Below, one piece after another: positions 37,803-46,900 of a stretch of DNA of 64,000 bases. The stretch comes from Acidimicrobiales bacterium (lineage in GTDB: Bacteria; Actinomycetota; Acidimicrobiia; Acidimicrobiales; UBA8190): the NCBI GenBank assembly GCA_030040015.1, contig JASHUM010000095.1, positions 16,197 to 80,196 of the forward strand, in the 5' to 3' direction. How positions within the stretch are numbered: the stretch's first letter is position 1; every line of letters begins with the position of its first letter. The translations under genes were made by a program, and so were the position numbers. The notes beneath the pieces are model-generated. The model did not search any database. It saw only the letters and a program-made list of their open reading frames with translations, and was not told the origin of the DNA.

Positions 37803-38587
37803 ACCAGCGCCGCGCAGGCGTCGTCGCCGCGGGCCCGGGAGGACAGGATCACGGGGATGGGCTCGTCCCCCAAGTCGCACAGGCACGAGAGCAACCCCCG
37901 CACCATGCCGCGGTCCACGGCGCAGATGACCGGGTGGGCGGCGGCCGCCTCGCCGAAGGGGCAGTGCTCGGCCACCACCGCGGTCGACGACCCCCGGTCC
38001 TCGGCATGAGCGGCGAAGCCGTGGGCGGTCAGCGCGTCGGCGATGGCGTGCATGGCGGCGCGCAGCGAACGCTGACCCTCACCTGGTTCCATTCGCTCGG
38101 CCAGGAGCCTGCCGTACTCCTCGCCCACGCGCTCGGCCATGCGCTCGGCCTCCTCCGGGCCGAGCAGGGCCAGGGCCTCGGTGAGCAGCGACACGAGCAG
38201 CTCGTCGCGCCGCCCCACCAGCTCGACCGTGGGGTCGGCGCCGGGACCCTCGGCGGCCCGGTAGTGCTTGGACGGTCGTCCTGCACCGCCGTCGGCGGGG
38301 CGCTCGAGCGTCACCTCCAGGTAGCCGCCCGCAGCCAGGCGGTCGAGGTGGTGGCGGGCGACGTTGGGATGCAACGAGAAGGCGCCTGCCACTTCCGACG
38401 CCGTGGCCCCGGGATGCGAGCGCACGTGGAGGAAGATCTCCCGACGGGTGGGGTCGCCGAAGGCGGACGTGACGGCCGCCACCGCCGCCGAGAAACGCCC
38501 GTCGGGACCGGCCACCTCGGATTCGCCGGTGGGGGTGACGGGTGCGTCGTCGGGGCACGAGCCGGTGGGATCAGGGCGCGCAGCCAC
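37799..38587 (-). CDS. ArsR/SufR-like HTH transcriptional regulator with C-terminal Cys motifs
   Basis: FGDPTRREIFLHVRSHPGATASEVAGAFSLHPNVARHHLDRLAAGGYL; EHCPFGEAAAAHPVICAVDRGMVRGLLSCLC. Confidence 0.8.
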   Translation of the reverse strand: MAARPDPTGSCPDDAPVTPTGESEVAGPDGRFSAAVAAVTSAFGDPTRREIFLHVRSHPGATASEVAGAFSLHPNVARHHLDRLAAGGYLEVTLERPADGGAGRPSKHYRAAEGPGADPTVELVGRRDELLVSLLTEALALLGPEEAERMAERVGEEYGRLLAERMEPGEGQRSLRAAMHAIADALTAHGFAAHAEDRGSSTAVVAEHCPFGEAAAAHPVICAVDRGMVRGLLSCLCDLGDEPIPVILSSRARGDDACAALV

Positions 38588-38604
38588 GTCGATAGTCTAC
38601 CGGT

Positions 38605-38630
38605 GACACGACGAAATCCCTGGTCGTGTC
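38605..38630. promoter_or_regulatory. Inverted repeat between divergent SufR-like gene and mrp, candidate operator
   Basis: GACACGAC-N10-GTCGTGTC perfect 8-bp arms. Confidence 0.5.
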
Positions 38631-38657
38631 CGTGACGCCCATTCTCGGGAGGACCTC

Positions 38658-39770
38658 ATGAGCGCGGATGACGCCGAGCTGCGCGCCGCCCTCTCCGCCG
38701 TCGTGGAGCCCGAACTCGGGCGCAGCCTGGGGGAGCTGGGCATGGTGCGCGCCGTGCGCTCGAGGCGGCGAGCGGTCGAGGTCACGCTGGCCCTGCCGAC
38801 CGAGCCGTGGCCGGTGGCCGACGAGCTGGCCGGCCGGGTCCGCCTCGCGCTCGGTCCTGGCGCCGGTGGCGAGGACGCCGTGAGCGTGCAGTTCTCCCCC
38901 ATGTCGGACGAGGAGCGGGCGCACCTCAAGGCGGCGCTGGCATCGCCTCCGGGTGGTGAGCCGGGTGGCCCCAACCGGTTCATGGCCCCCGGGTCGCGCA
39001 CGCGCCTGGTCGGGATCTCCTCGGGCAAGGGCGGCGTCGGCAAGTCGTCGGTCGCCGTGAACCTCGCCGTGGCGCTGGCCGCCTCCGGGCAGGAGGTGGG
39101 ACTGCTCGACGCTGACGTGTACGGGTTCTCGGTGCCGCGCATGCTCGGTGTGGACCGCCGGCCCACGGCCATCGACGACCTCCTGGTGCCACCCGTGGTG
39201 CACGGCGTTCGATGCCTGTCGATGGGATATTTCGTCCCCGACGACCAGCCCGTGATCTGGCGTGGGCCCATGCTCCACAAGGCGCTCGAGCAGTTCCTCG
39301 TCGACGCGTACTGGGGGGAGCCCGACTTCCTCCTCATCGACATGCCTCCCGGCACCGGCGACGTGGCCCTGTCGCTCGGGCAGTACCTGCCTCGGACCGA
39401 GATCGTGGTGGTGACCACCCCGCAACCCGCCGCCCAGCGCGTGGCCCAGCGCTCGGCTTTCGCCGCCAGGCACCTCAAGCTTCCGGTACGGGGCGTGATC
39501 GAGAACCTGTCCTGGTTCACCGGGAGCGACGGCACCCGTTACGAGCTCTTCGGCGCCGGAGGGGGACAAGCGCTGGCGGAGTCGCTCGACGTGCCCCTGC
39601 TCGCCCGCATCCCCCTGGTCCCCGAGGTCCGAGAAGGCGCAGACGTGGGAGTGCCGGTCAGGGTGTCGGACCCACACGGGGAGGCGGCCGCCGCCTTCGA
39701 CGCCCTGGCCGAGGCCGTGCTGGCCCTGGGCCCGGCGCGGATCTATCGGAGCGAGCTCAAGGTCAGGTGA
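38658..39770 (+). CDS. mrp: Mrp/ApbC-type P-loop ATPase (Fe-S carrier) with N-terminal DUF59-like domain
   Basis: GISSGKGGVGKSSVAVNLAVALA, DADVYGFSVPRMLG, IDMPPGTGDVALS. Confidence 0.93.
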   Translation: MSADDAELRAALSAVVEPELGRSLGELGMVRAVRSRRRAVEVTLALPTEPWPVADELAGRVRLALGPGAGGEDAVSVQFSPMSDEERAHLKAALASPPGGEPGGPNRFMAPGSRTRLVGISSGKGGVGKSSVAVNLAVALAASGQEVGLLDADVYGFSVPRMLGVDRRPTAIDDLLVPPVVHGVRCLSMGYFVPDDQPVIWRGPMLHKALEQFLVDAYWGEPDFLLIDMPPGTGDVALSLGQYLPRTEIVVVTTPQPAAQRVAQRSAFAARHLKLPVRGVIENLSWFTGSDGTRYELFGAGGGQALAESLDVPLLARIPLVPEVREGADVGVPVRVSDPHGEAAAAFDALAEAVLALGPARIYRSELKVR

Positions 39771-40929
39771 GCCCCGGGCCGCCGAGCACGTCCACGCCGG
39801 GCGGCAGCCGAGAGCGGTCCCACCCGAGCTCGGCGGTGGCGCACGCCACGGCGAAGCGGTCCGTCATCCCTGCCACGTAGCGCACGGCGGCGCGCAACGC
39901 CTCGGAACCCCCACTCGCCAGTCCGCCCGCTTCACGGATGTCAGGGATCCGGTTGGGTTGGTCGGCGAAGTGCTCGACCAGCGCCCTCAGCACCGCCACC
40001 ACCGCCGCCCCCTGGGCCAGAGAAGCGGGACGCAGGTAGACCCGTTCGTAGTTGCTCCTGCGGAAGGCGGCGAGGGCTTCGGCCGTCACCTCGTCCATGC
40101 CCACCTGCCCGGTGGTGCAGACGGTGTCGACCACGGCGTCGACGAACGCCCCGAGCTGGCTGGAGCGCCGCAGGCCACAGCGACGCCGCACGGCTTCGGG
40201 GAGCTGCTCGGCGGTGACGATGCCGGCCGACACGGCGTCCTCCCAGTCGTGGCACACGTAGGCGATCCGATCGGCCCAACTCACCACGTCGCCCTCGGGG
40301 GTGGCCGGGACCGGCCTGGACCACGAGTGGTTGCGGATGCCGTCGAGCGTCTCGGCGCACAAGTTGAGCCCGGCGAGCGAGACGTCTGCACCCCACACGG
40401 CGTGGTCGAAGCCGTCGGGGAGGAAGATCCCGAGCGCGTCCTCACTGGCGTGCCCGCCCGGCCCGTGCCCGCAATCGTGGCCGAGGGCGATGGCCTCGGT
40501 GAGCGCCACGTTCAGCCGGCAGGCCCGGGCGATGCCCGTCGCGACCTGGGCCACCTCCAGGGCGTGGGTGAGCCGGGTGCGCTGATGGTCGGCGGGGAAG
40601 ATGAACACCTGCGTCTTGCCGGCCAGCCGGCGAAAGGCGCTCGAGTGCAGGATCCGGTCGCGGTCGCGTTCGAAGCAGGTGCGACGTGAATCGGCTTCCT
40701 CTGAAACGGCCCGGCGGCCACCTCCCGAGGCCCGGGTGGCGCCAGGGGCGAGGAGGGCGTCCTCGAGCTCCTCTCGCTCGGCTCGTCCGTGCACGCCGGT
40801 CGGATCGTCGGCGACGCGCCGGCCCGCCTCGGCATGAGCGGTGCGCAGAGCCCCGCCCCCGTGGCCCTCCATGGTCTCGGCCCACCGGCGGCTGCGCTCG
40901 CTCGGCGACGGGGTCGTGCCCATTTGCAC
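39763..40929 (-). CDS. dgt: Deoxyguanosinetriphosphate triphosphohydrolase-like (HD domain)
   Basis: HSSAFRRLAGKTQVF, TRLTHALEVAQVATGIAR, GHDCGHGPGGHASE. Confidence 0.88.
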   Translation of the reverse strand: MQMGTTPSPSERSRRWAETMEGHGGGALRTAHAEAGRRVADDPTGVHGRAEREELEDALLAPGATRASGGGRRAVSEEADSRRTCFERDRDRILHSSAFRRLAGKTQVFIFPADHQRTRLTHALEVAQVATGIARACRLNVALTEAIALGHDCGHGPGGHASEDALGIFLPDGFDHAVWGADVSLAGLNLCAETLDGIRNHSWSRPVPATPEGDVVSWADRIAYVCHDWEDAVSAGIVTAEQLPEAVRRRCGLRRSSQLGAFVDAVVDTVCTTGQVGMDEVTAEALAAFRRSNYERVYLRPASLAQGAAVVAVLRALVEHFADQPNRIPDIREAGGLASGGSEALRAAVRYVAGMTDRFAVACATAELGWDRSRLPPGVDVLGGPGLT

Positions 40930-41027
40930 CTCCGGTCGTCTGGATCCCAGTCTGGTCCACGGCTGTATCGTCGGGGCGGGCCGCCACCGGGCGTGCCTCG
41001 GGGCCAGACGACCGAAGGAGCCGGCCG

Positions 41028-41264
41028 GTGGACGTACGTATCGGGATCGTCCAGAGCATCAAGGAGCTCGAGGTGGAGCTGGGCGACGACTCCAAGCGCG
41101 ACAGCGTGATGAAGCAGATCGAGGAGTCGCTGTCCAAGCCCGACGGGGTGCTCTGGCTCACCGACCGGCGCGGGCGGAAGGTGGCGGTGCCGGTGGCCAA
41201 GATCGCCTACGTGGAGGTCGGGGCCCCCGCTTCGGAGCGGCGCGTCGGCTTCGGCGCCCCCTGA
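41028..41264 (+). CDS. DUF3107 family protein
   Basis: VDVRIGIVQSIKELEVELGDDSKRDSVMKQIEESL...LWLTDRRGRKVAVPVAKIAYVEVG. Confidence 0.82.
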   Translation: MDVRIGIVQSIKELEVELGDDSKRDSVMKQIEESLSKPDGVLWLTDRRGRKVAVPVAKIAYVEVGAPASERRVGFGAP

Positions 41265-41296
41265 GTCGGGCCGCCGCCGGCCAGGTCCGGCCGCCC

Positions 41297-42244
41297 GTGG
41301 TCGCCCTGCTCGACCGCCGCCTGGTCTTCGTCACCGGGAAGGGCGGGGTGGGCAAGACCACCGTTGCCTGCGCCCTGGCCCTGTTCGCGGCGGAGCGAGG
41401 ACGCCGCACGCTGCTGTGCGAGGTCGACGCCAAGGGCGACGTGGCGTCCTATCTCGAGACGGACGAGACGTCGTTCACCCCTCGGCAGGTCCTCCCCGGG
41501 CTGTTCGCCATGTCCATGGACACCGAGGCCTCGCTGCGCGAATACCTGAAGCTCAACCTGCGCATCCCGGTCGTGGGGCGTATCGGTCCGTTGGCCCGGG
41601 CCTTCGACTTCGTGGCCACCGCCGCCCCCGGGGTCCGGGAGATCCTCACCGTGGGCAAGCTCTGCTACGAGGTCCGGGAGCGCCACTACGACCTCGTGGT
41701 GGTGGACGCCCCGGCCACCGGGCACATCGTCGGCCAGCTCGCTGCGCCCCAGGCCATCAACGAGCTGGTGAAAGTGGGGCTCATCCGCTCCCAGACCGAC
41801 TGGATGGTGGAGATCCTCTCCGACCCGGCACGCACCGGGCTGGTCATCGTCACCACCCCCGAGGAGATGCCGGTCAACGAGACCATGGAGCTGGCCGGGC
41901 GCGTGGCCAAGGAGACGAGCGTCGACCTGGCCGACGTGGTGGTGAACCGGGTCCTCCCCGAGCTCTTCGGCCGCAACGAGGAGCAGGTGTTCGAGCGGTT
42001 GTGCCGGCCCGATGCGGCCCACCGGCTGGGTGAGCTCGTCGGCGGCGACCCCCGTCCCGTCCTCGAAGCCGCCCGCCTGGCCGTCACGTTGCGGCGCACC
42101 CGGGCCGAGCATCTCGAGCGCTTGCGGGCCGGGCTCGACTCCGAGGTGCAGATGCTGTACCTGCCGTTCCTCTTCACGAGGTTCCACGGGTTGCGCACCA
42201 TCCGCCAAGTCGCCAGCTCGCTCGGCGAGGAGCTCGGGTTCTGA
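41297..42244 (+). CDS. ArsA/GET3-like ATPase, copy 1
   Basis: VFVTGKGGVGKTTVACALAL, VVVDAPATGHIVGQL. Confidence 0.9.
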   Translation: MVALLDRRLVFVTGKGGVGKTTVACALALFAAERGRRTLLCEVDAKGDVASYLETDETSFTPRQVLPGLFAMSMDTEASLREYLKLNLRIPVVGRIGPLARAFDFVATAAPGVREILTVGKLCYEVRERHYDLVVVDAPATGHIVGQLAAPQAINELVKVGLIRSQTDWMVEILSDPARTGLVIVTTPEEMPVNETMELAGRVAKETSVDLADVVVNRVLPELFGRNEEQVFERLCRPDAAHRLGELVGGDPRPVLEAARLAVTLRRTRAEHLERLRAGLDSEVQMLYLPFLFTRFHGLRTIRQVASSLGEELGF

Positions 42245-43443
42245 TGCCGAAGGCCCGGCGCGCCGAGGACACCGCCGGTTCGCTCGACGGCCTGCTGGCG
42301 TCGCGTGAGATCGTCGTCGCCTGCGGGCCGGGAGGCGTCGGCAAGACGACCACAGCAGCGGCAGCAGCAGCGACGGCGGCGGCGCGCATCGGGGGAAAGG
42401 TCCTCGTCCTCACCGTCGACCCGGCCAAGCGGCTGGCCAACGCGCTGGGCCTGGACGGGATCGGCAACACCGAGCGCCAGGTTCCCGAGGACGCCTTCCA
42501 CAACGCCGGGGTCAGGCCCGCCGGTGAGCTGTGGGCGGCCATGCTCGACACCAAGGAGTCGTGGGACTCCCTCATCCGCACCCACGCCCCCGATGCCCGC
42601 ACACGCGACGAGATCCTCGGCAACCCGCTGTATCGCAACATCTCGGGACGCTTCGTCCAGAGTCACGACTACATCGCCATGGAGCGCCTCTTCGAGATCC
42701 ATTCCGAAGGTGACTACGACTTGATCGTGGTGGACACCCCTCCCACCCGCAACGCCCTCGACTTCCTCGACGCCCCCGAGCGGATGGCGGACTTCTTCTC
42801 GTCGCGACTGCTGCGCTGGCTGATCGTGCCGTACCGGTCGAGGCTCGTGAACGTGGCCAGCAGGCCCTTCTACCAGGTGGCCGACCGCATCCTGGGGACG
42901 CAGTTCCTCGAGGACATCGCCCAGTTCTTCATCCTCTTCCAGACCATGTACGACGGGTTCGTCGAGCGGGCCCGTGCCGTGCAGCGGCTCTTGGCCGAGC
43001 GGCGCACCTCCTTCGTCGTGGTCTCCACCCTGGAGGTGGTGCCGCTCCGGGAGGCCGAGTTCTTCGCCGAGCAGCTGGTGGCGCGCAAGCTCCATCTCGG
43101 CGCCATCGTGCTGAACAAGGTGCTTCCCGCCTACCTACGCGATCCCTCCGGAGCCGAGGTGGCAGAGGCCATGCGGGACCGTGCCACCGACCTGGCCGGC
43201 GCCTTGGCGCCGGTGCTCGGGGGGGCCGAGGAGCGCAACGTGCGGCGGGTCCTGACGGAGGTGGGCCAGAGCTATCTCGACTACCGGGTGGTGGCCCAGC
43301 GCGAGGCCGAACAGCGCGCCGAGGTCGGCACCGCCCCCGAGGTGCTCGTGAGCGTGCCGTTCTTCGACACCGACGTCTACGACGTCGCCGGTCTTTTGCG
43401 CCTGGGAAGCCGGTTGTGGGGCGAAGAGCCGCGAGCGACCTGA
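42244..43443 (+). CDS. ArsA/GET3-like ATPase, copy 2
   Basis: VACGPGGVGKTTTAAAAAATAA, LTVDPAKRLANALGL, VVDTPPTRNALDFLDAPERM. Confidence 0.9.
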   Translation: MPKARRAEDTAGSLDGLLASREIVVACGPGGVGKTTTAAAAAATAAARIGGKVLVLTVDPAKRLANALGLDGIGNTERQVPEDAFHNAGVRPAGELWAAMLDTKESWDSLIRTHAPDARTRDEILGNPLYRNISGRFVQSHDYIAMERLFEIHSEGDYDLIVVDTPPTRNALDFLDAPERMADFFSSRLLRWLIVPYRSRLVNVASRPFYQVADRILGTQFLEDIAQFFILFQTMYDGFVERARAVQRLLAERRTSFVVVSTLEVVPLREAEFFAEQLVARKLHLGAIVLNKVLPAYLRDPSGAEVAEAMRDRATDLAGALAPVLGGAEERNVRRVLTEVGQSYLDYRVVAQREAEQRAEVGTAPEVLVSVPFFDTDVYDVAGLLRLGSRLWGEEPRAT

Positions 43444-43569
43444 CGCCGTAGTGGCGCGACCATGCCTCGTCGCCGGTTTCGCTTCGATCACGCAATGTTG
43501 CGGATCTGGAGGGAAACCGGCCGATTCCGCGCATTTGTGCGCTCAGAGTGCCTGCGTATGCTTCCGTCC

Positions 43570-44481
43570 ATGAGACGCCGCCTCCCCCATCTGATCACGG
43601 CGACTTGCGTCGCCCTCGTCATCGCGTTCCCCGTCGCCCTGAGCGGGTCGTCGCAGGCCGGTGCGATCACCGACCTGACCCCCTCTGCCACCGTGTACCC
43701 CGGGATCGAATTGTGGGTCGACGTGGGTGGAGGCAACTACAACGGATGCACCGCCAACTTCGTCTTCACCAACGGCACGACGCAGTACATCGGAATGGCC
43801 GCCCACTGCGCCGGCACCGGTGGCGACACCGACACCGCCTGCAACTCCCCGGTCGTCCCCGACGGGACCCCCGTCTTCATCGGTGAGCCGGTGCTCGGTG
43901 TCGGTTCGAGCGGACTGGAACTGAACGCCCCCGAGACCGTCGGACCGGAGATCGGGACGATGGCCTACAACTCATGGGTGACCATGCAGGCGGACGGCGA
44001 CGCCAGCGACTCCTCCTCAGCTGCGTGCCAGTACAACGACCTTTCCCTCGTGCAGATCCTCCCCGGGTTGTCGGTCGACCCCACCGTTCCCGTGTTCGGA
44101 GGTCCCGACGGCCTCTCCGACATCCCGGCCTCGGGCTCGACCGTGTACAGCTACCAGAACTCGACCCTGCGATTGGGGCTCGAGCTCCTCAGCCCCAAGG
44201 TCGGCATCTCCCTCGGCCCCACGTCCGGGACAGACGGGTGGAACACGTTGGTGGAGACCGTCACGCCCGGCATTCCCGGTGACTCGGGGAGCGGATTCAT
44301 GGACGCCAACGGGAATGCCTTCGGCGAGCTCAGCACGATCACCGTCGGCGTCAGCACGTCCGGTCTCGGCGTGGGCAACGGCGTGAACAGCCTGGCCATG
44401 GAGCTGCAATTCCTGAACAGCACCGGGCTCCTGGGAACCGTCAGCTTGGTGCCGGGCGCGACGCCGTTCTCGGGACTGTGA
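43570..44481 (+). CDS. Secreted trypsin-like serine protease-fold protein
   Basis: Signal peptide LITATCVALVIAFPVALSGSSQAGA; MAAHC (His), YNDLSLVQI (Asp), PGDSGSGF (Ser). Confidence 0.75.
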   Translation: MRRRLPHLITATCVALVIAFPVALSGSSQAGAITDLTPSATVYPGIELWVDVGGGNYNGCTANFVFTNGTTQYIGMAAHCAGTGGDTDTACNSPVVPDGTPVFIGEPVLGVGSSGLELNAPETVGPEIGTMAYNSWVTMQADGDASDSSSAACQYNDLSLVQILPGLSVDPTVPVFGGPDGLSDIPASGSTVYSYQNSTLRLGLELLSPKVGISLGPTSGTDGWNTLVETVTPGIPGDSGSGFMDANGNAFGELSTITVGVSTSGLGVGNGVNSLAMELQFLNSTGLLGTVSLVPGATPFSGL

Positions 44482-44485
44482 CCGG

Positions 44486-45130
44486 TCAGGTGATCTTGCG
44501 GTAGATCGTCTGCGTGGTGACCTGGGGCAAGTACGCCTTCGAGGCCTTCGTGTCGAGGAGCTTGACGAACGCGGCGTCGGCGTTGGTCGCCTCCTCGGCC
44601 CGCTGTAGCTGCTCGATCGACTCGCATCCGGTGAACCAGACCACCCCTCCGTACGGGCCCGTGGACGCCACGCCGAACGACGTGGGGCGGCCGGTGATGG
44701 CCTTTGCCCGCTGGGCGATCTCGGCGCCGACCTCGATGCCGCTCGCCAGCGCGCCAGGCACCATCATGGACCGCACCACGCTCACGTAGGACGGTGGTGT
44801 GCCCGACGGGTCCACGTCAGCCACCACGAGGCTGGCCAAGGCGTCGTCGATGGCGTCGCTCGAGAGGAACGTGGCTCCTTCGTTGACCAGGCCGAGGTAT
44901 GCATCGTCGGCCATCAACTTGGCGTCGACGGTCTCGAGCACGCTCAAGTCCTCGACGATGGTCGTCCAGCCGAGGGTCCCGACCCCCGGCGAGAAGACGC
45001 TCGACCAGAGCGTGAACGGTGTCTCGCTCACGCGGTTCACTTGTTCGGTGATGTTGACCGCCCAGGCCATCGCCTCGGCGAGCCGCCCCGGGGCCAGACG
45101 CGCAGATCGGGAGAACAGGTACATCCACAT
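44486..45130 (-). CDS. Conserved hypothetical protein
   Basis: 214-aa ORF, no recognised motif; DosR-like box upstream. Confidence 0.65.
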   Translation of the reverse strand: MWMYLFSRSARLAPGRLAEAMAWAVNITEQVNRVSETPFTLWSSVFSPGVGTLGWTTIVEDLSVLETVDAKLMADDAYLGLVNEGATFLSSDAIDDALASLVVADVDPSGTPPSYVSVVRSMMVPGALASGIEVGAEIAQRAKAITGRPTSFGVASTGPYGGVVWFTGCESIEQLQRAEEATNADAAFVKLLDTKASKAYLPQVTTQTIYRKIT

Positions 45131-45228
45131 CCCCTTTCATCGAGGGTCTCGGCCCCCCGCGACCCCTGTTCGACCAGGGCGTCTCTCCACCCACCGGTCG
45201 CTCTACTCCTGAGCCGGGCACTTCGACA

Positions 45229-45243
45229 GGGCCGAAGGTCCCA
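45229..45243. promoter_or_regulatory. DosR/DevR-like box (candidate)
   Basis: AGGGCCGAAGGTCCC; reverse complement GGGACCTTCGGCCCT matches 11/14 of GGGACTWWAGTCCC; about 100 bp upstream of the 45130 start. Confidence 0.5.
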
Positions 45244-45289
45244 TTTCTCGACTCGACGCCGTGCAAGAGCCGTTTCGACCTGTCCCCGC

Positions 45290-45844
45290 TCAGGTGCCCC
45301 CGGGCATGCGGGAGGCCAGGTCGAGGACCTCGGCGACGTAGGCGCTCGAGTGGTTGTAGGCGTACACGGCCGCGGCGACGTCGGCACCGCCCCGGGCGCC
45401 GTCGGCGCAGAGCAGGCGTGCCGCCGCGTACACGGCGTCGACCGGGTCGTAGGGAGACGGCGGCGTCACCCCGCCCGGAGGCACGGGCAGGGCGTACTCG
45501 GCGAAGGTGGCCGGCTCGAACTGCATCGGCCCCTGTGCGCCTGCCTCGTTGGCGCCCGAGTGCACGCCCGGGAGGGTGGAGGTCCCGTTGTCCGATTCGA
45601 CCGTGCCGATGGCGGCGAGCACCCCGGCCGGCAATCCGGGGCAGGTCGCTGCGGCCTGACGGTAGAGCGCGGCCATGGCCGCCGGCACCGCCGGGCTCGA
45701 GGCGACGCGCTGGTCCGCGGCGGCGCTCCCCGGGGTGAGGCCGGCCCCGACGCCGGCCACGATGCCGACCAGGCCGAGGACTCCGGCCACCATGGTGCCC
45801 GGCACGACCAGCGCGCCGGCGACGAGCATCCGAAACCCGGACAC
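45290..45844 (-). CDS. Lytic transglycosylase-like protein (SLT fold)
   Basis: PAGVLAAIGTVESDNGTS..., GAQGPMQFEPATFAEYA, AAVYAYNHSSAYVAEVL; N-terminal TM/signal. Confidence 0.85.
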   Translation of the reverse strand: MSGFRMLVAGALVVPGTMVAGVLGLVGIVAGVGAGLTPGSAAADQRVASSPAVPAAMAALYRQAAATCPGLPAGVLAAIGTVESDNGTSTLPGVHSGANEAGAQGPMQFEPATFAEYALPVPPGGVTPPSPYDPVDAVYAAARLLCADGARGGADVAAAVYAYNHSSAYVAEVLDLASRMPGGT

Positions 45845-46023
45845 GGGCCACTCCGCCGTCCACAGCCCAGGCGGGCCGCGACGACCGGGCCCGCCGGGGG
45901 AGGAGCAAAGATGGTGAGCGACGGCTCAGAGCGCCGGGGTCCCGCGTGGCGGGCTCAGCCGGCAGGGCCCCTCAGTGCATCACCGGCGCCGGGCCGCCGT
46001 CAACGGCTTCTTGCCGTCGAGCC

Positions 46024-46737
46024 TCAACGGCGCGGCGCCGTGCCCAGGTGCTCGTGGAAGAACGTCAGGATGCGCGCCCAGGCGTCGTCGGCCGCCGCCG
46101 GGTCGTACTCCAAGGGAAGGAGCCTCCCGGTGAGCCTGGGGATCAAGCCAGGATGCGGGTTCATGAACCCGTGGGTGCTCTGGGGGTACTCCTTCACGTC
46201 GTGGGTCACCCCGAGTGCGTCCAGCGCCGACTCGAGGCGCTTGGGGTGGCCACGCAGGTAGCGGTCCCTGCCCCCGAAGCTCGCCACGACGGGACAGATC
46301 CCTTGCAAGACGTGTTCGGCGTCGGTGGGCACGTCGCCGTAGTTGGGCGCCGCCGCGCCGTACCCGCCCCGCGGCGCACAGGCCAAGGCCAGGCCCCCAC
46401 CCATGCAGAAGCCCACGATGCCCACGGCTCCCGTGCCGTCCTCGTGCCCGGCCAACCAACTGCGCGCTGCTTCGATGTCGTCGAAGGCTCGTCCCTGGCC
46501 ACGTGACAAGGCGACCATGGTGGCGGCCACGCACCGGATGGTGAGCCCCCACGAGAACAGGTCCGGCGCCAGCGCCACGTAGCCGGCGGCGGCCAGTCGA
46601 TCGGCGTGCCTCCGCATCTCGTCGGTGAGCCCGAACGCCTCGTGCACCACGAGCACGGCGGGCGCCGGGGTCGCCTCGGGCCGGGCCAGGTAGCCGGGGA
46701 GAGGCCCGCTCGGGGCAGCGATCGTGACCTCGGCCAT
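46024..46737 (-). CDS. Dienelactone hydrolase family protein
   Basis: AVLVVHEAFGLTDEMRRHADRLA, GIVGFCMGGGLAL, STHGFMNP. Confidence 0.92.
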   Translation of the reverse strand: MAEVTIAAPSGPLPGYLARPEATPAPAVLVVHEAFGLTDEMRRHADRLAAAGYVALAPDLFSWGLTIRCVAATMVALSRGQGRAFDDIEAARSWLAGHEDGTGAVGIVGFCMGGGLALACAPRGGYGAAAPNYGDVPTDAEHVLQGICPVVASFGGRDRYLRGHPKRLESALDALGVTHDVKEYPQSTHGFMNPHPGLIPRLTGRLLPLEYDPAAADDAWARILTFFHEHLGTAPRR

Positions 46738-46799
46738 GGGCCGATGATGGCATGGCGTCGTCCCTGCTCGCGAGCGGTGTCGAGCGCTCGTTGTGGCTG

Positions 46800-46818
46800 G
46801 TGAGATGAAGAATCTCAC
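46800..46818. repeat. Short inverted repeat GTGAGAT-N5-ATCTCAC
   Basis: gtgagat gaaga atctcac read directly. Confidence 0.5.
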
Positions 46819-46900
46819 GGAGCGTGCCGATAGCGGCAACGGGGGTCGGAACGCAGGTGGGCACCGAGGAGCAGGTGGGCACCAACGAGCAGGTGAGGAC

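Noticed and set aside
41686-43095. 469-aa minus ORF opposite the ArsA pair
   Set aside because: Shadow ORF; no motif.
45845-46023. Possible c-di-AMP (ydaO-type) riboswitch before the lytic transglycosylase
   Set aside because: Only fragments such as GCUGAGCCC...GGGACCC and GCUCACC resemble the consensus; the full architecture is missing.
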